Shown piece after piece: positions 46,791-60,260 of a stretch of DNA of 64,000 bases; within the stretch, counting starts at the first letter, position 1; every line of letters starts with the position of its first letter. Location: positions 1,024,257,343 through 1,024,321,342 of the forward strand of contig OY728159.1 in the NCBI GenBank assembly GCA_963277665.1, given 5' to 3'. The notes under the pieces were generated by a model, which had not been told where the DNA came from, searched no databases, and was given only the letters and a program-made list of their open reading frames with translations. The DNA is from Viscum album. Taxonomy: Eukaryota > Streptophyta > Magnoliopsida > Santalales > Viscaceae. The position numbers and the translations under genes are program-made.

Positions 46791-49557
46791 TACGTAATCC
46801 ATGTTTATTATGGATAGGATGTATTTGATTAATATATAGAATGATATTATGATATATGGAAATATACTTTTTTAATATACTTATAGAAATATTAAATTTA
46901 TTATATAGGAGGTATGAATGTGTGCGAGCAATTCAATACATAAGGTAAGGGATTTTTAATCTCTCTTTTATTTCTAGGAGACATATAAAAATTAATGACA
47001 ATTTTATTTTTTGTTCTGTATATACTTCCCTTTGACATGTTATAACATGAATATAGTTATTTTATTGATATTTAGTGTATAATTTTATGTAATTATTTAT
47101 TGGTTCTTAAAATTCAAAAGATTACTAAAGTGGTAAGTGATTTCCATCCCACGTTAATTTTGTTAAGAGACACATTCCATATTCACCATGTGATTCTTTT
47201 ATATAGTGTATAGAATTATAATGAATTTAATTGATGGATATTATCCAAAAGTTTTTGGAAATTTACATATCCTTTTTAGTATCACTCTTTTATGTGTTTT
47301 ATGGTTCAAATTTTACGAAATCGGTATGGTATTTTTTTCTCAATTACCCTTATTTGAGACATAAGTTATATTATGAACCTAACTAATTTCTAAGGTGTAT
47401 ATATAGAATAATTAAATATAATATACTTAATTTATATATTCTCATAATTTTGTTTAGTTTTATTTAATTTTATTCATTCATGGGTCTTACAATTCAACAT
47501 TTCTGATGTGAAAAATATTTTAGGTTACAATCTCATCATTTTTCAGAATTATTTATGATTGTTCATAAAATGATGATATATTATGGTATATCTTCCAAGA
47601 TAATCATTTACATAAATACACACTAGATATTAATTTTTAATACATATTTCCCCATCATTTTACTCACATTATGTACTAAATATTTCAAAATAATTTTTTT
47701 TAAACATCTTTTTTTCCTTCTTAGGTTGATAACGCATTTTCATACAAATCCATGTTATCTAAAAAAATTAAAAAATTATTTTAACAATCCTAAAATTATC
47801 TACTAATGAAATTTTTATGCATGTTTTTCTATTAAAAAAATTAAAGGAATATTCATGTCATTTTCCAAGAAAAATGTTTGTTTGATTCTACCTAAAATGT
47901 GAAAGGAATATTTATTATAACATGTATGTATTGAAGGGAATTTACCACCATTACGAAAATTATTTTCTTAGATAAATACCTTATATGTTTTAATGTTTAT
48001 TTTCAAGGAAAATTATTTTTATAAATTTTAATGAATTTTTAGTTTTGAAAAGTTATTTTCCACAACAAAATTTCCATGAGATCTTTCAAAATCATTTTTC
48101 TCTATGGTTATATCCTTTCAGGTAACTTCTTATTATCTAGGGATGTGATCCAAGGATACCAATTTTATTCATTCCCTGAATTTTTTATGTTTATGATGAA
48201 AATAGTTTTATTAAATTCATATCTTTTCCATTGGGTATTCTATGAGAAAATATTTTATCGAACATATTTATTTTCATAGATTATTATATGATTAATGTTC
48301 TATGACCAATAGCAAAAAATATGGATCAATTAATAGGTGGGAAATATATATCTATGAAATTATTTGGGTAATAATTAATGTTATATGATTTCAATGGTTA
48401 TATAGGATGTTATCCTAATCCTAAAAGAGAGTATATGGGAGATCCTCCTAGGGCTGAATTTGGTAATTGAGTGGTTATCCCAAACCAAACATGTTATGAA
48501 TGACTTACTGGGTAGCCTTAAAATGATATTTTCTATGTATATTTTTATGCCAAAAATCTATGTCTTATGAAAATGGTATGTACTCCTGGATCATTTTCAA
48601 TTATTTTATTATGATTAATGCCTTATTAAATTATAATCATTATGATATGACTCAATATTGTGATCTTTGATAACAAGGGTATGGTTTGAAAATGTTATGC
48701 TCATATTCTCACACCCTTGTGTTCGTGTTCTGCTTTTGTATCTCCATTGGTTACCATAACTATTCATATGATGTCACCATTGCTTATGTTTTCCTTCCCT
48801 AGGTTGTGATGAAATGTATTATGTATGATATTTCTAAGAAGTATTAGAGTTAGAATGAAAATTTTTGGAGATGATGCACGTTCTTAAGAACCATTTTTTT
48901 TATTTTCCTTATTTCTAAAAGAATTATACCTTTATGGTCCTTAGGTTTATATTTCTGTAATGTAATAATTTTAATCAATAAATTATGTAACATCTTATTA
49001 TAAAAAATTTGGGCTCACTATATAGTGTGTCTTTTCTAAATCTTGTAAGGGATATGTAAATTTGAATTGGGTGATAGTAACCAAAAATATGATATCCACA
49101 TAATATTGCATTATAGTTTTTTATGGTAGACCTGTGTATCACTGTGTGTCTTCTCCTTAGAATATCCCTTAGTGGTGAACCATGTAAAATACTTACATGA
49201 ATTTTACATAAATTCATAAAAAAATATACTTGGGAGATCAAGGATGAGATAATGTGAGATTGAATGTTTTCTTCATAATGAGGGAACAAGATCCATATGG
49301 GTAATGGGACTCTTAGTCTTCACCCTGATTTAACCCCCCCCCCCCCCCCCCCCGTCAATGTACCTACATTCAGTTTCTTCCCAATATAATTAAATATTCA
49401 TATATGATGTGATTGATATTATTTTTTTCCTAAATATATAAGATATGGGTGAAATACTAAATAAGACTCAACGATTACTTGAAATGTGGATTTTATCATA
49501 CTAGATTCAGATTAAAATTTGTCACCATTTTAATGGATTTATATTTAATAAAACCCA
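46791..49557. other. AT-rich region, nothing coding
   Basis: No domain recognised. 48676-48960 is more balanced in composition and reads like an LTR terminal part (CACACCCTTGTGTTCGTGTT), but no partner was found. A C20 homopolymer sits at 49334-49353. Confidence 0.4.
49334..49353 (+). repeat. Poly-C run (20 bases)
   Basis: Twenty consecutive C residues between TTTAA and GTCAATG, in DNA of about 70-75% A+T. Could be real or a base-calling length artefact. Confidence 0.9.
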
Positions 49558-51150
49558 TGTTAAATATTATTTGAATTGATAAGGGTATGGTCTATACTAA
49601 TAGGTGAGTGTATCAATGTTGTTGACATTTTAATCTATTTTAAAACTTATCCATATTTTTATCTTCACTTAGTTCATGTATGGATAACATTCATCAATTT
49701 AACTATTCTATGGTGGTATATATGCATTTGATGAAATAAATAAAGTAGATACGAAGGCACTTAAAATTGTTTTAACATGTTTTCCCTCATTATAGGATGA
49801 CTATATCCCCAATAAAATGTTATTATTATCCCACATACACAAATCTCATCTTATTATCAAGAATCACTAAATAAAGGGTATGTAATTATACTTATTACCT
49901 TGAAAAAAACTAAGTACACTATTATCACTAGCATGTTATTAGTTATCTATCATCATATAGGATATTAACTCACATATTATAGGATATTGATATCTACCTC
50001 TTAAATTAATATCATTGATCTTGTTCAAGTCTCACATTTTGACATCATCGTAATTGATCAACCATACTATATATATAGAAATTAGATTGATTAAATCAAT
50101 AGGCTCTAGTAATAATGATATTGAAACATAATAGGATGGATGTCCCATGTATTTTTCTTCCATGGTAAATGGAATTCATTACCTAATAAATTTTTAACTA
50201 TCTTCTTCTACTTCAGTGTAAAAATGTGCTATATTATTATTAATAATAAATCCCAAAATTTATAACATTCAAGATGTTCAATATGATTACAAAATAATAT
50301 TTCTCTTCCCTTTGATACACATAACTTTATGGTGTAAACATGATTGATTATCCCTAAAAACATTTTTTATCCTTAAAAACATATATAAATAGCATGAAAC
50401 GTCTATTTTCTCCATAATTCACATCGCATTAATTTCCAAAATTAATTATCTTTTGGAATCCTATAGTATTCCATGTTTTCTATGACATCCTTGATTTCTA
50501 GTCCCCTTCATTTAATATCCATAGTGTTGGAGACCTTCTCTTTATTTCATTCCACATAGAAACATATTACATTTCACTTTTATTTTTCTCCAAAAAATAC
50601 AACACCTAATTAAAACAATTACATGTTCACATGCATCCTATAAAACCATGGCATGTACCATGTAAAGTAGTTCCTCCTTACGAGTCTCAGACAACCTCCA
50701 ATGTCAATGAAATCTCAATAAAAATCCTAAATAATTGGACATATCCTTGTCCTTACTATTTTGACTCCCGATATTTAATTATTCATGATACCCCAAGCTA
50801 ACCTCCATTGTATGTTCTATATCTTCATTCCATATAGGTGAATCTTAATCTCACCACAACCTCTACTATGTCATGGTATCCATTATCACTATATTTCTCA
50901 TAGTTGGTTTACATACAAATCATGGTCACCATTATGGAATAGTTTTCTTTCATTCCATGTTTTTAAAACATGATGTATCCAATGAGTCTCATTATTCCTC
51001 ATTGTGAATTAAAACTTCTAAAACACTAATCACTATGGGATATTTCATATATTCATATTATTTTATTATGATAATAAACTATACTACAAACTGTCCAACT
51101 TCATCTTCCCATTTTGATAGTCTTTTTTTCTCCTTCTTTGTGTGGCCACT
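49558..51150 (-). repeat. Element 4 3' LTR
   Basis: Aligns in order with 54601-56170: TGTTAAATATT/TGTTAAAATT, GGTATGGTCTATACTA/GGAATGGTAAACACTA, TTATTATCCCACAT/TTATTATCCCAAAT (49826/54857), AAGATGTTCAATAT/AGGATGTTCAATAT (50270/55306), CTATTTTGACTCCC (50755/55785). The upper end is uncertain. Confidence 0.6.
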
Positions 51151-54100
51151 CCTATTCTCTAAATTTCATACCCTTCTTCAGTTGGTCTTTCATTAACTTC
51201 CACTCATGCCACAATTTATTAAATTAATTTTGATGTATTTTCAATTGATTTAAGTAGATACTAACCATATAATTTAGATCTATTAATTAGAATATTTTTT
51301 TAAAATTTTCATACGTTCATAATTTTTAAAATTATATTGTCATACAAGATATGTTATAGAGTCAAAAAACAACACCTTTCAATGCCATACTAAAACACCT
51401 ATACAAGGATTATACAAATAATTTTGGATTTATTACTTTTTTATTTTTATTTTAAATTCACTAATGTAATATTCACATCATAAAAAGTATTATTAAGTAT
51501 GATTTTTTTATATTTTGGGAAATTTTTTATTTTAATCATCACCAAGAACTCTTTTAATAAAAAATAAATTTGTTTCAACCTTCTCAAAACCACATATAAT
51601 TGTTATTATTCATTATAATAATCAGTATTTATGAATTCAAAACCATTGATTTTTACTTAAAACCGTATTTTTACCTTTTATATAAATTTTTATACAATGG
51701 AATCATATACTTTATCTTATTGATTTTCCTCAACATTTTTTTCACATGGACTCCATGCATATTTCATAACTCTTTTTTACATAAATAATGGAATCATGTC
51801 CAAATTTTATACCTTCATAATAGAAACAATGGTTGTAGAAACTCACATCACATCAATGGTTCATGTGTTATTCCTAGATCCTCATGTGGCGTTAATGAAT
51901 TAGAAAATTATAACACCTTCACTTAGTTACTCTACCCCTACATGACATCAATATTCATGGGAAATACAACATTATCCAAGATTTTTTCTCCTATAAATAT
52001 TTTATTATACAAAATTCTTCCATTATTGACATGAACACAAAATTATAAAAATAAAATAAAAAATAAATGTTGGATTTAATCATATCTATAATACTAATTT
52101 CTTCATTCCTGAATTCATTAATTCATTACTAGAGAATTAGATTCACATTCAATTCATGAAAATGAATAAAAAAATTAGAAAATATTATAGAATAATATGA
52201 ACCATCATTTCTCATAAATTTTAATATAAAGTGTGAGAATATATCCTCTACCATTTATCCCTTTCCATTTTATCTCCCATAATTAATGGACTCTTAATTC
52301 TAGGTTCTTCATTTTATTGAATAATTTACTCAATATAAAGATGGATTCATTTTATATTATAACTAGTTTATTATGGGAAATCGTTTCTTCATGAACCAAA
52401 AAATAACTTGATTCACTTAGTGAAGACATATTCTTCTTGATAATTTCCTTCAAGACATTCAATATAGTAAAAATTCGCTTGGAAGTTCTTCCCTTCATCT
52501 AAAACAGTTAATATAGAAATTCTAAAATTCTTTTGCCATTTTTTTTGAGATTCTTTCATTATATTATGTTTCTTCATTTATATAATCTTAATTCCTATTT
52601 TTTATCACTTGATCTTTATCTAGTTTTTTTATTTAAAAATAATCATTCTATATAATCAAGAATTTGTGGAAACATGGTTGCCCTTTTTGGAATTTCTACA
52701 TGGTTTCTCAAGATTACATTTCGCCATAATAGTCTTCATAACAGTAACATGGAAAAACATCTACTTTGTTTCTCAAGAAATAGTACAAGTTATATGATTT
52801 ATGGGGCCTGATTATAGTAATCAATTGTGTGAAATAAATTTCTACAAAAGAAGTATTTTATTATTCTTCAGGAATCATTCTCAATGGTGTTCTTAGGTTT
52901 TCCTTTAATATAATTCTTCTCTTATTTATTCTCCAAGGTATATTCAGATTCTTTTTGTACGTTGAATGTTCTTCACATATTAATTTTTTAGTCATTTTCA
53001 TAGACGATTTTAACAATAATGTCTCTTTTAAATGACCATGATGATATTATAGATTCCATGGTAATTGTTAATCCTTTAAAACATATTTTAAGTGAATATA
53101 TTTCCACCATTATTTTGAATACTTTTTTTAATTATAGGTTTTTTTATACAATGATATAAAATCACATTGAACTCAATTTTTTCAACATATTCTTCCAAGA
53201 GTATATATCCTTCTTTAAAATTCTTCTATAACATAAGAAATGTCCAAAAAATCTGGATCTTACTATTTTTTATAGTAATCTATCCAGATATTATTTCCAT
53301 AATTCTTTTCTTTCTTCTTACAAACACACTTCTTTAAGATAATATTTTCATGAATCCTTTTATTCATCAACCTTATATATAGGGGTGGGTTTCTCTTTTT
53401 TCCATTTTTCATTTTTTTAAAAGTATTTATTTGGAACCTATAATATTTTTAGAAACCATGTTAGAACAATTATTATTTTAAAACATGAATATATAATTTT
53501 TATAAGAGTATTCTATAGAAATATAATTATATTTTATTAGGTTTTTCTTACCATGATATATATTAATATTAGAATAAGAATAAAACATTTGTTAGGTTTT
53601 TTTAATGATATGGATTAAACTATTAATATATTTTCTTGTTTGATTATATGCTGAATAAATTTATTATTTTTTTTAATTTATCTCACCCTCCAATGAATTC
53701 ACTCATTATCCATAATCCCTTCTCATATATTTACCATTATCTCTATTTATTGTATTCTTTTTTAGTAATAAATGTTCAATATCTTTAATCTTTGTTGGGT
53801 TTGATCTCTGAAAATTCTTGAAAATTATATATTTTTCTTCTCCTATATTGAATTAAACATCTACTAAATAATTTCTATAGATTTTTCAATCATTAAAATG
53901 GAATGGAGACCATATTTTACTAATTTTTAGTAAGAATAATTAGGCTTTGTGATGTTATAAGTCTTGATATTTCATTGGTTTGTGAGATTTATAGTAATTA
54001 TCATCTTCTGTACAGGTGATCTCTCTATCTTCTCAACATATTCTTCTTCATCATGGAGGATTATCTATTAATATAAAAATATAAAATATCGACAAATAGA

Positions 54101-54588
54101 ATATATAATTTATTTTCATGAATAATTAAGAATATAATTTAGTGAAGTTATTGACCCATTTTTTGAAACATTAGTACTATGATCTTCCCCACTTTTTGCA
54201 TTCATCCTTTGGATAATTTTGATAATAATACTTAGAGCTATAATATTCATGTAGTTATTTTAAACTATAATAGGTATAATGTTTTCCTAATTTATTTATT
54301 TGTGGGTTAAAAAACAATATATTCCTTCACAATAAAATATTTATCATTAAATTTTTCACAGTTTAGTAAAGATTCATAAACACAATTTTTAAATCAAATG
54401 TATTCTATTTTTATCTTCATCAACTCCATCTTTATATTCCCCACCGTATAGGATGAGATTTAAATATAACCTATTTCTGATAAAAATCATGCCATTTTAA
54501 ATCCATTCTCTCTTTAGAATCAAAATCTATAAATCAAAATTATTTAAATTATAATATAATCAGAATATAATAATAGTTATAACCACAC
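51151..54588 (-). other. Element 4 internal region, unreadable
   Basis: AT-rich DNA with a T-rich + strand and no gypsy motif that I can identify on either strand. Confidence 0.4.
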
Positions 54589-54598
54589 TCTGATTCCA
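54589..54598 (-). promoter_or_regulatory. Decayed primer binding site of element 4
   Basis: The minus strand reads TGGAATCAGA (expected TGGTATCAGA), two bases from the LTR end TGTTAA at 54601. Confidence 0.55.
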
Positions 54599-54600
54599 AT

Positions 54601-56170
54601 TGTTAAAATTGTCCAGGGAATGGTAAACACTATGATGGTGTGAATAATTTTTTATGGATTGTTTTTACTATTTCAATTATTTACCTTTTTTAAAACTTCA
54701 CTTCTTCAATTTATGGATCTCTTTATTTATTTTATATAATCATAGATGGTATATATTCATGTTATAAAAGAAATGGTTATATAATAAGAAACAAAATTTC
54801 TTTAGAAATGTTTACTTACTTATAAGATGATGACATCCCAATTTACATGTTTTTATTATCCCAAATGCATAGTTTTCCTCTTATTATCATGAAGAACTCA
54901 GGAAATAGTATGGAATTAGACATTTTGTCCTGGAACTGACTAAGTATAATGCATGTAACAAATTTTTATTTTCCATTTTTAATCCGCTTGGTTATCATAT
55001 CAATGTTTATAAGATACCACACTATAACTCATTATGAAATATCACTGACTTGGTTCAAGTATCTCTTATGGAATGTAATGTATTTAATATTATTTCCTTT
55101 GTGTAGTGATTATAATAATTGCATCAATCTTCTTTAGAAATTACTATATCAATACATCATTGGATGGATCACTCAAAAAAATGTGTTCATAAACTTGCAT
55201 AATATCTTCTAGAATCAAATCAAGAAACTGTTATTAACTTTCATTAAATAATGATAATTTCAAAATTTTAGTATTTGAGGACTCTATTTTTAACATTTAG
55301 GATGTTCAATATAACTGGAAAAAATCTCTTTTATCTTGAATACAAAGATACCACTAATTTATATAATTTTGGTTCTCCCTTACTCAGTTTTTTTACCTAA
55401 TCAATATATATATATATTATAAAATTTTTGATCTTCAAAAAAATTAATGTTATTAATATTTCAACAATTATCAGCCTTCAAGATTCCTAGAATATCTCAT
55501 ATAGAATTAGTTTTCATTATTTTCATATTACCATCCTTTTAACTACCTAAATACTTTGATCCTTTTTATTTATTTATATAATATATTTACACATTCAATC
55601 TCTCTATTTCACATTACTTCAAAAAACTATTCCTATAAGTTTATCTAATTCCATGTAAGAATACATCATGCTACACTATAGTATGTCCAATGGATTGAAG
55701 TCCCTCCTATAGTGTCATAAAAAACATTGATTGTAAACATTATATCAAATTATTTATCAATAATATACCATCGTATAGTCCTTTCTATTTTGACTCCCAA
55801 TCGTTACTTATTCATGAGTCACCATGACCTCCTCCATGAAAAGTTCAAGATCTGTATTTCTCACAAGTAAATTAAAATTTAGCCACTCTAATTTATTATG
55901 GGGTTCACTGTCTCATAATTTCTCAAAGGGAGTTTTCATACTCACCTTGGTCATTTTTATGGTTTGGTTTCCTATCATTCTATGTTTTTCACACACAATA
56001 GATCAAAAAATATCATTATTTTTCATTGGTAAAATACTCAAAAGAAACATTTATTATAATTGAATACTGATCATCTTATTCATATTTTCCAATCACACAA
56101 AATTTAATAAATAATATCATGAATTATATATCTATTTTCATAGTTTTTTTCTTCTGATCCTCAGTGTCTT
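54601..56170 (-). repeat. Element 4 5' LTR
   Basis: Partner of 49558-51150; see the shared landmarks listed there. The upper end was not resolved. Confidence 0.6.
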
Positions 56171-56217
56171 TTATCCTCTTCTCATAGTATGAGTCCCATT
56201 ATCCATTTATTTATAAC

Positions 56218-56458
56218 TATATATATATATACAAAAGTAGGATGTTTTTTGGACACATTTCTTCTTCCTATGAAGCCACGTCACCCAGTACTTCATATCC
56301 TTTAACCAAACCTGAAAACCCCTCCTTCCCCTGATCGGGATTTACCCTCTCTTCACCCCCACTACCTAATTCTCCTCTACACTCTCTAGGGTTCCCACTC
56401 CCCCCTAAATCCCCCCCCCCAAACCTTCTCGACCTCCCTTCTTCCAATACTCGCTACC
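56218..56458 (+). promoter_or_regulatory. Promoter- and leader-like segment
   Basis: TATATATATATATACAAAAG at about 56218 is followed within 60-240 bases by C/T-rich DNA containing CTCTCTAGGGTTCCC and a C10 run near 56411. This sequence style is common in plant 5' leaders and in LTR R regions. No bounded gene or LTR pair was found, so the owner is unknown. Confidence 0.35.
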
Positions 56459-56790
56459 TCCGCGACTCTGCCTCTGCTACACCGCCTTCGCGCCTCCACC
56501 TCTGCGCCTCCGCCTCCACACGATCTGCCTATGGCTACTCCGCCTTCGCCTCCTCCACCATCACCTCATCTGCATTCACCTCCTCCACCTTAGGCTACTC
56601 CACATTCGGCTCCACTACCTTCAACTCGTCCACCTTCAGCTCCTCTGCCTTTGGCTCCACCACGTTTAGCTCCTCTGCCTTCGTCTCCACCGCCTTCGGC
56701 TCCTCCACCTTCAGTTCCTCCACCTTCGACTCCTCCACCTTCGGTTCCTCCGTCTTCGACTCCTTCATCTCTGACTCCTCTAATTCGTGA
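56459..56790 (+). repeat. 15-bp minisatellite encoding Pro/Ser repeats
   Basis: Degenerate tandem units of the type TCCTCCACCTTCGGC, some 18 bp long. From an ATG at 56531 the frame reads Pro/Ser/Ala-rich, with one TAG near 56591, then continues from 56651 as PPPSAPPPSVPPPSTPPPSV and ends in unrelated Phe/Leu-rich sequence at 56971. It resembles a proline-rich or extensin-like coding repeat, but lacks Ser-Pro4 motifs and any signal peptide. Could be a gene fragment captured by a transposon or simply a composition repeat. Confidence 0.6.
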
Positions 56791-58593
56791 TTTCCGTCAG
56801 GCCTTTCTATGGTACCAACTATGTCTTTTTTTTGTTTTATCCTCTTTCCTTGAATTTAATTATTTATCAGTATGGTTTCCAACATTGACTAATTGTTTTC
56901 CTAAATTTATCATTTTTTTAGGGAATTCGATTGAATATAAGGCTGCAACCATTAAATATGGAGGAATTTGAGATTCCATGAAATTTGGTAGAATGTAACA
57001 CCATTTGAAGGATAGTTCTGTTTTTATTTTCAGGTAAAGGATTATTATCAATTTTTTTTGCTGTAGCCACTTCTTGTGAAGCTTAATATGGGTAAACATT
57101 ACAGTAAATTCATTTTCATAATATGGGATATCATGGTTAATTTCTTTATCTATGAGTCTCAGGAAAATTGTTAGTGATATGTATAGATCGGTGCAAGAAG
57201 GGGAAGATGCATAGAGATAGAAGAACTCAATACATTTATTGAATTATTCTATCCCCCACCCATCCAGAAACAGTATGAATTCAGGTATAAGGAGTTTCTT
57301 TACTGTTTTATTTGAAAATGCATATTTGTATTGATTCCATAAAACATACATTCTTATACGTTGTTCAAACATAATTTTTTCCAGATTGTTTACATGTAAG
57401 TAACTCCCAATTACTCATGCATAAGTATTTATGGATTGTTTGTTGAATGGTTCAAAATTGATTGTACATAGTGTTCTTTCATATTTCATTTCTTTCCCAA
57501 ATCCATGTGTGACCGCTTCATCACCAATATAGCTTATTTTGCAGATGCATTATTTAGTCGCGGTCCTTGATTTTCCCTATGGTAACCCATTAATTCCTAT
57601 GTATTGGATATGATCTATTTCAATACATATATACTTAGTTTATCTCTTCTGTTTTTAGTATGTCTCTTTGTTTAATAAATTTTATTATGTCATTAAAATA
57701 CTTTTATACTTCCAATTCACCAATTACTACATCTATTTCAATTTGTTTGGTTGTTTGACATCCATATTTGGTTGATACATTATTCTTATGCATCCTCTAG
57801 GAAAACATTGTCTCATGTACTTTTTGATATGTATATTTTATTCAATTTTTGTCTATTTTCTTTTCATGTATTCTTATTTCGAAGGGGGGATATTATTTGG
57901 TCAGGTTTATCAAGCTAGAGAAGCAATCAGCCCTAGACATTCGTCTAAGAATTATGTTTTATGTCGGTGCTAAAAGGAATTTTGCATAATTTTGAACATT
58001 TTTAATATGTAAAATATATTAATGTGTTTTAATTCAAAAGAAATGATTTTTAATTTATTTCATTACAAAGTACTTGGGTTTCCTTGTTTGGCTGAAATAT
58101 GTCCGAGGATCAGTTTTAAAGCAGATAATGGTCCTTTCAAGGTTAGTTTCGCAACATATAATGGCCCATTCAACAAATTTTTCTATAATATATTTTCTTT
58201 GTGAATTATTTTTTTCACAATTTTGTAATCTTTGTGTATATTGATCTGTGTTGGTCATTTAACAATCTTTTTTGGGTATTTATTATCTTTTCTATGAATT
58301 TTTAGTATACCTGCTTAGATGTTTTTTCGAAACTCTAGGGTTTCCCCAACTCTTCTCCAGTAGTCACACAACAACTAGAACACTCTCCATGTGTATTTTA
58401 TTTTCCTCAAGAAAAAAATATATGCCTTCGGGTGTTAATGATTTTCTTATTGGATAAGTATTTACTAAATATTTTTTGGTAGTTAATGCAAGAATCATAT
58501 ATGGGTTAGAAATGAACACTCATGAGGGGTTCGCTTCATAAAAATGTTGAGCATTGGGGAAATGAATACTAATTTTTATTCTCTTGATGACCA
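56791..58593. other. AT-rich region without identifiable genes
   Basis: Nothing recognised. Short stretches of balanced composition occur at about 57880-57970 and 58060-58170. Confidence 0.4.
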
Positions 58594-60057
58594 TGTGATA
58601 CGTTTTTCACAGATTTATAGATGATTCTATAAGGACTCGGCCTTAAACATTACATAATATTGTATTAAATGAATAATTCACATTGAGGATCTTTTCAAGT
58701 TTAGAGTTTTTGAGAATTAGCACTTAACTATTACATCTCAAAAGATTACAAGGTAGAAATATCTACACAGTTTCAATTTTTTCATAAAATATATGCTCGT
58801 AAAAAAAGAGTCATGAATAGTTCCATGTTTTATACATCATGACTTTTTCTTAATCCCATCCTTGACCCAATTCATCTTTATGTCCTGTGAAAACATTTCA
58901 AAACATGGGATGAGCATAAAAAGCTTAGTAAGGGATATAAATCAAACAATGAAAAAAAAAATCATAAATACATACAAAAAATTAATACTTTTACTTGCCT
59001 CATGAAATAATAAGATTTATGAAAGACACATATGAATCATTAATCATAAAGATAATGTGTGGAATCCATATCATACTTATATTGTAGCTATAACAGCTAC
59101 ATAGGGAGTTACTTTGGAATACCCACCACATTATATTACCTAAATATCTTAGGAGACACATTCATGTTTATCTCCGTCATGTTACTCAATGCATTGGAGA
59201 GATATATCGGGCTCACCCACCCTAGGTTTATCATGGAACCACTCGTATACGTAAATAATGCCCAAGAACCGTAACATGATCATAACACCTAACATAAGTA
59301 TAAAGGAAAGATAAAATTTTCACATTGCAATAATAAAATATCATTTCAAGATATTGAATCAATAAATACATTCTCAAAATAATTTTCAAAATCAAAATAC
59401 ATAAAAAGAGTATATGGTATTTATTTTTCCTTTTAAAAACATTCCGGCTTGTTAATGAATCCAAAGATCAAATAATACCCATAGCGGTGGAAAGGTCATT
59501 GTCACAATTTATGTAAAAAAAACATTCCTTTTTGTCGTTTAGTAAAACTCTTCGTAGAAAAATATTCCCTTCCAAAAGTCAATGGTGTTTATACTGTGTA
59601 TAAAATAAAGTCGTGTATTAAAACAAAATATTCTTCAACGAAATGAGATTGAGACGAAGTCCCTTACCCCGTGTCTGACTTGAGTCGATCGTTCTTTAAT
59701 ATCCGGAATAATAAACTAAAGTTAATTTATACTTTATTAAGAACCTTTTTCAAGTTTATAATTACTTTTATATAACTTTTTACCATGTTATAAGCATTAT
59801 GTAATCATTTAAGTTAATAACGTTCATTTAAGTTAATAACGTTCATTCCTGTAAATACAATGGCTAAGAGTTAACTACCATTTAAAATAATAATATTATA
59901 TTATTAGTGTGAAACGTAAGATTACAAAGAAACCCATTGATGCGTATCGGGTACACGATCGAACATAGTAACCCCTTTAAAGTAAAATTAATATTTAATT
60001 CAAAAATATTAATAAATATGAAATATGTCTTATTCTTCATTTACTTGGGATGTTACA
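58594..60057 (-). repeat. Element 3 3' LTR
   Basis: The inner end is secure: + strand GGGATGTTACA ending at 60057, next to the polypurine tract. The outer end is a guess at TGTGATACG (58594). Landmarks shared in style with the giant LTRs are GGGATGAGCAT...AGCTTAGTAAGG (about 58908-58936) and CCCTTACC...GAGTCGATCG (about 59660-59690). Confidence 0.6.
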
Positions 60058-60074
60058 TCCTTCCTCCCTTTTGG
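60058..60074 (-). promoter_or_regulatory. Element 3 polypurine tract
   Basis: The minus strand reads CCAAAAGGGAGGAAGGA directly before the LTR. Confidence 0.88.
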
Positions 60075-60104
60075 AAATTGCGTCCTCGAAATTTTTATTC
60101 ACTT

Positions 60105-60260
60105 ATCAAAATAAGTGGGGGTATTTATCCCTCATTGAATTTTCAGATTCCCAGGTTGCCTCTTCAACCATACGGGTTTTCCAAAAAACCTTTACCCAGT
60201 GAATAACCTTATTCCACAACACATGCTCTCTAAGGTCAGGAATCTAGAAAGGTTCTTCTT
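60105..60260 (-). pseudogene. Element 3 C-terminal chromodomain
   Basis: The minus-strand frame reads LREHVLWNKVIHWVKVFW, then MVEEATWESENSMRDKYPHLF split around the usual core. EATWE...MR..YP.LF is the signature of the Del/Tekay integrase chromodomain, much better kept than in elements 1 and 2. A stop follows at once. Confidence 0.88.

Larger units (their letters stand above)
49558..56170 (-). mobile_element. Element 4: very old LTR retrotransposon
   Basis: Direct repeats of about 1.6 kb start at 49558 and 54601. A decayed primer site (minus strand TGGAATCAGA, 54589-54598) lies two bases inside the upper repeat, the same spacing as at 29380/29383. Hence minus orientation with the 5' LTR above. 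The internal part, about 51.2-54.6 kb, shows no readable gag or pol. Upper LTR boundaries are blurred, somewhere near 51120-51200 and 56110-56290. Identity by eye is low, perhaps 65-70%. Confidence 0.55.

Noticed and set aside
56283..56287. ACCCA as target-site duplication of element 4
   Set aside because: It matches 49553-49557, but the adjoining sequence does not show an LTR CA end, and a 5-bp match is likely by chance.
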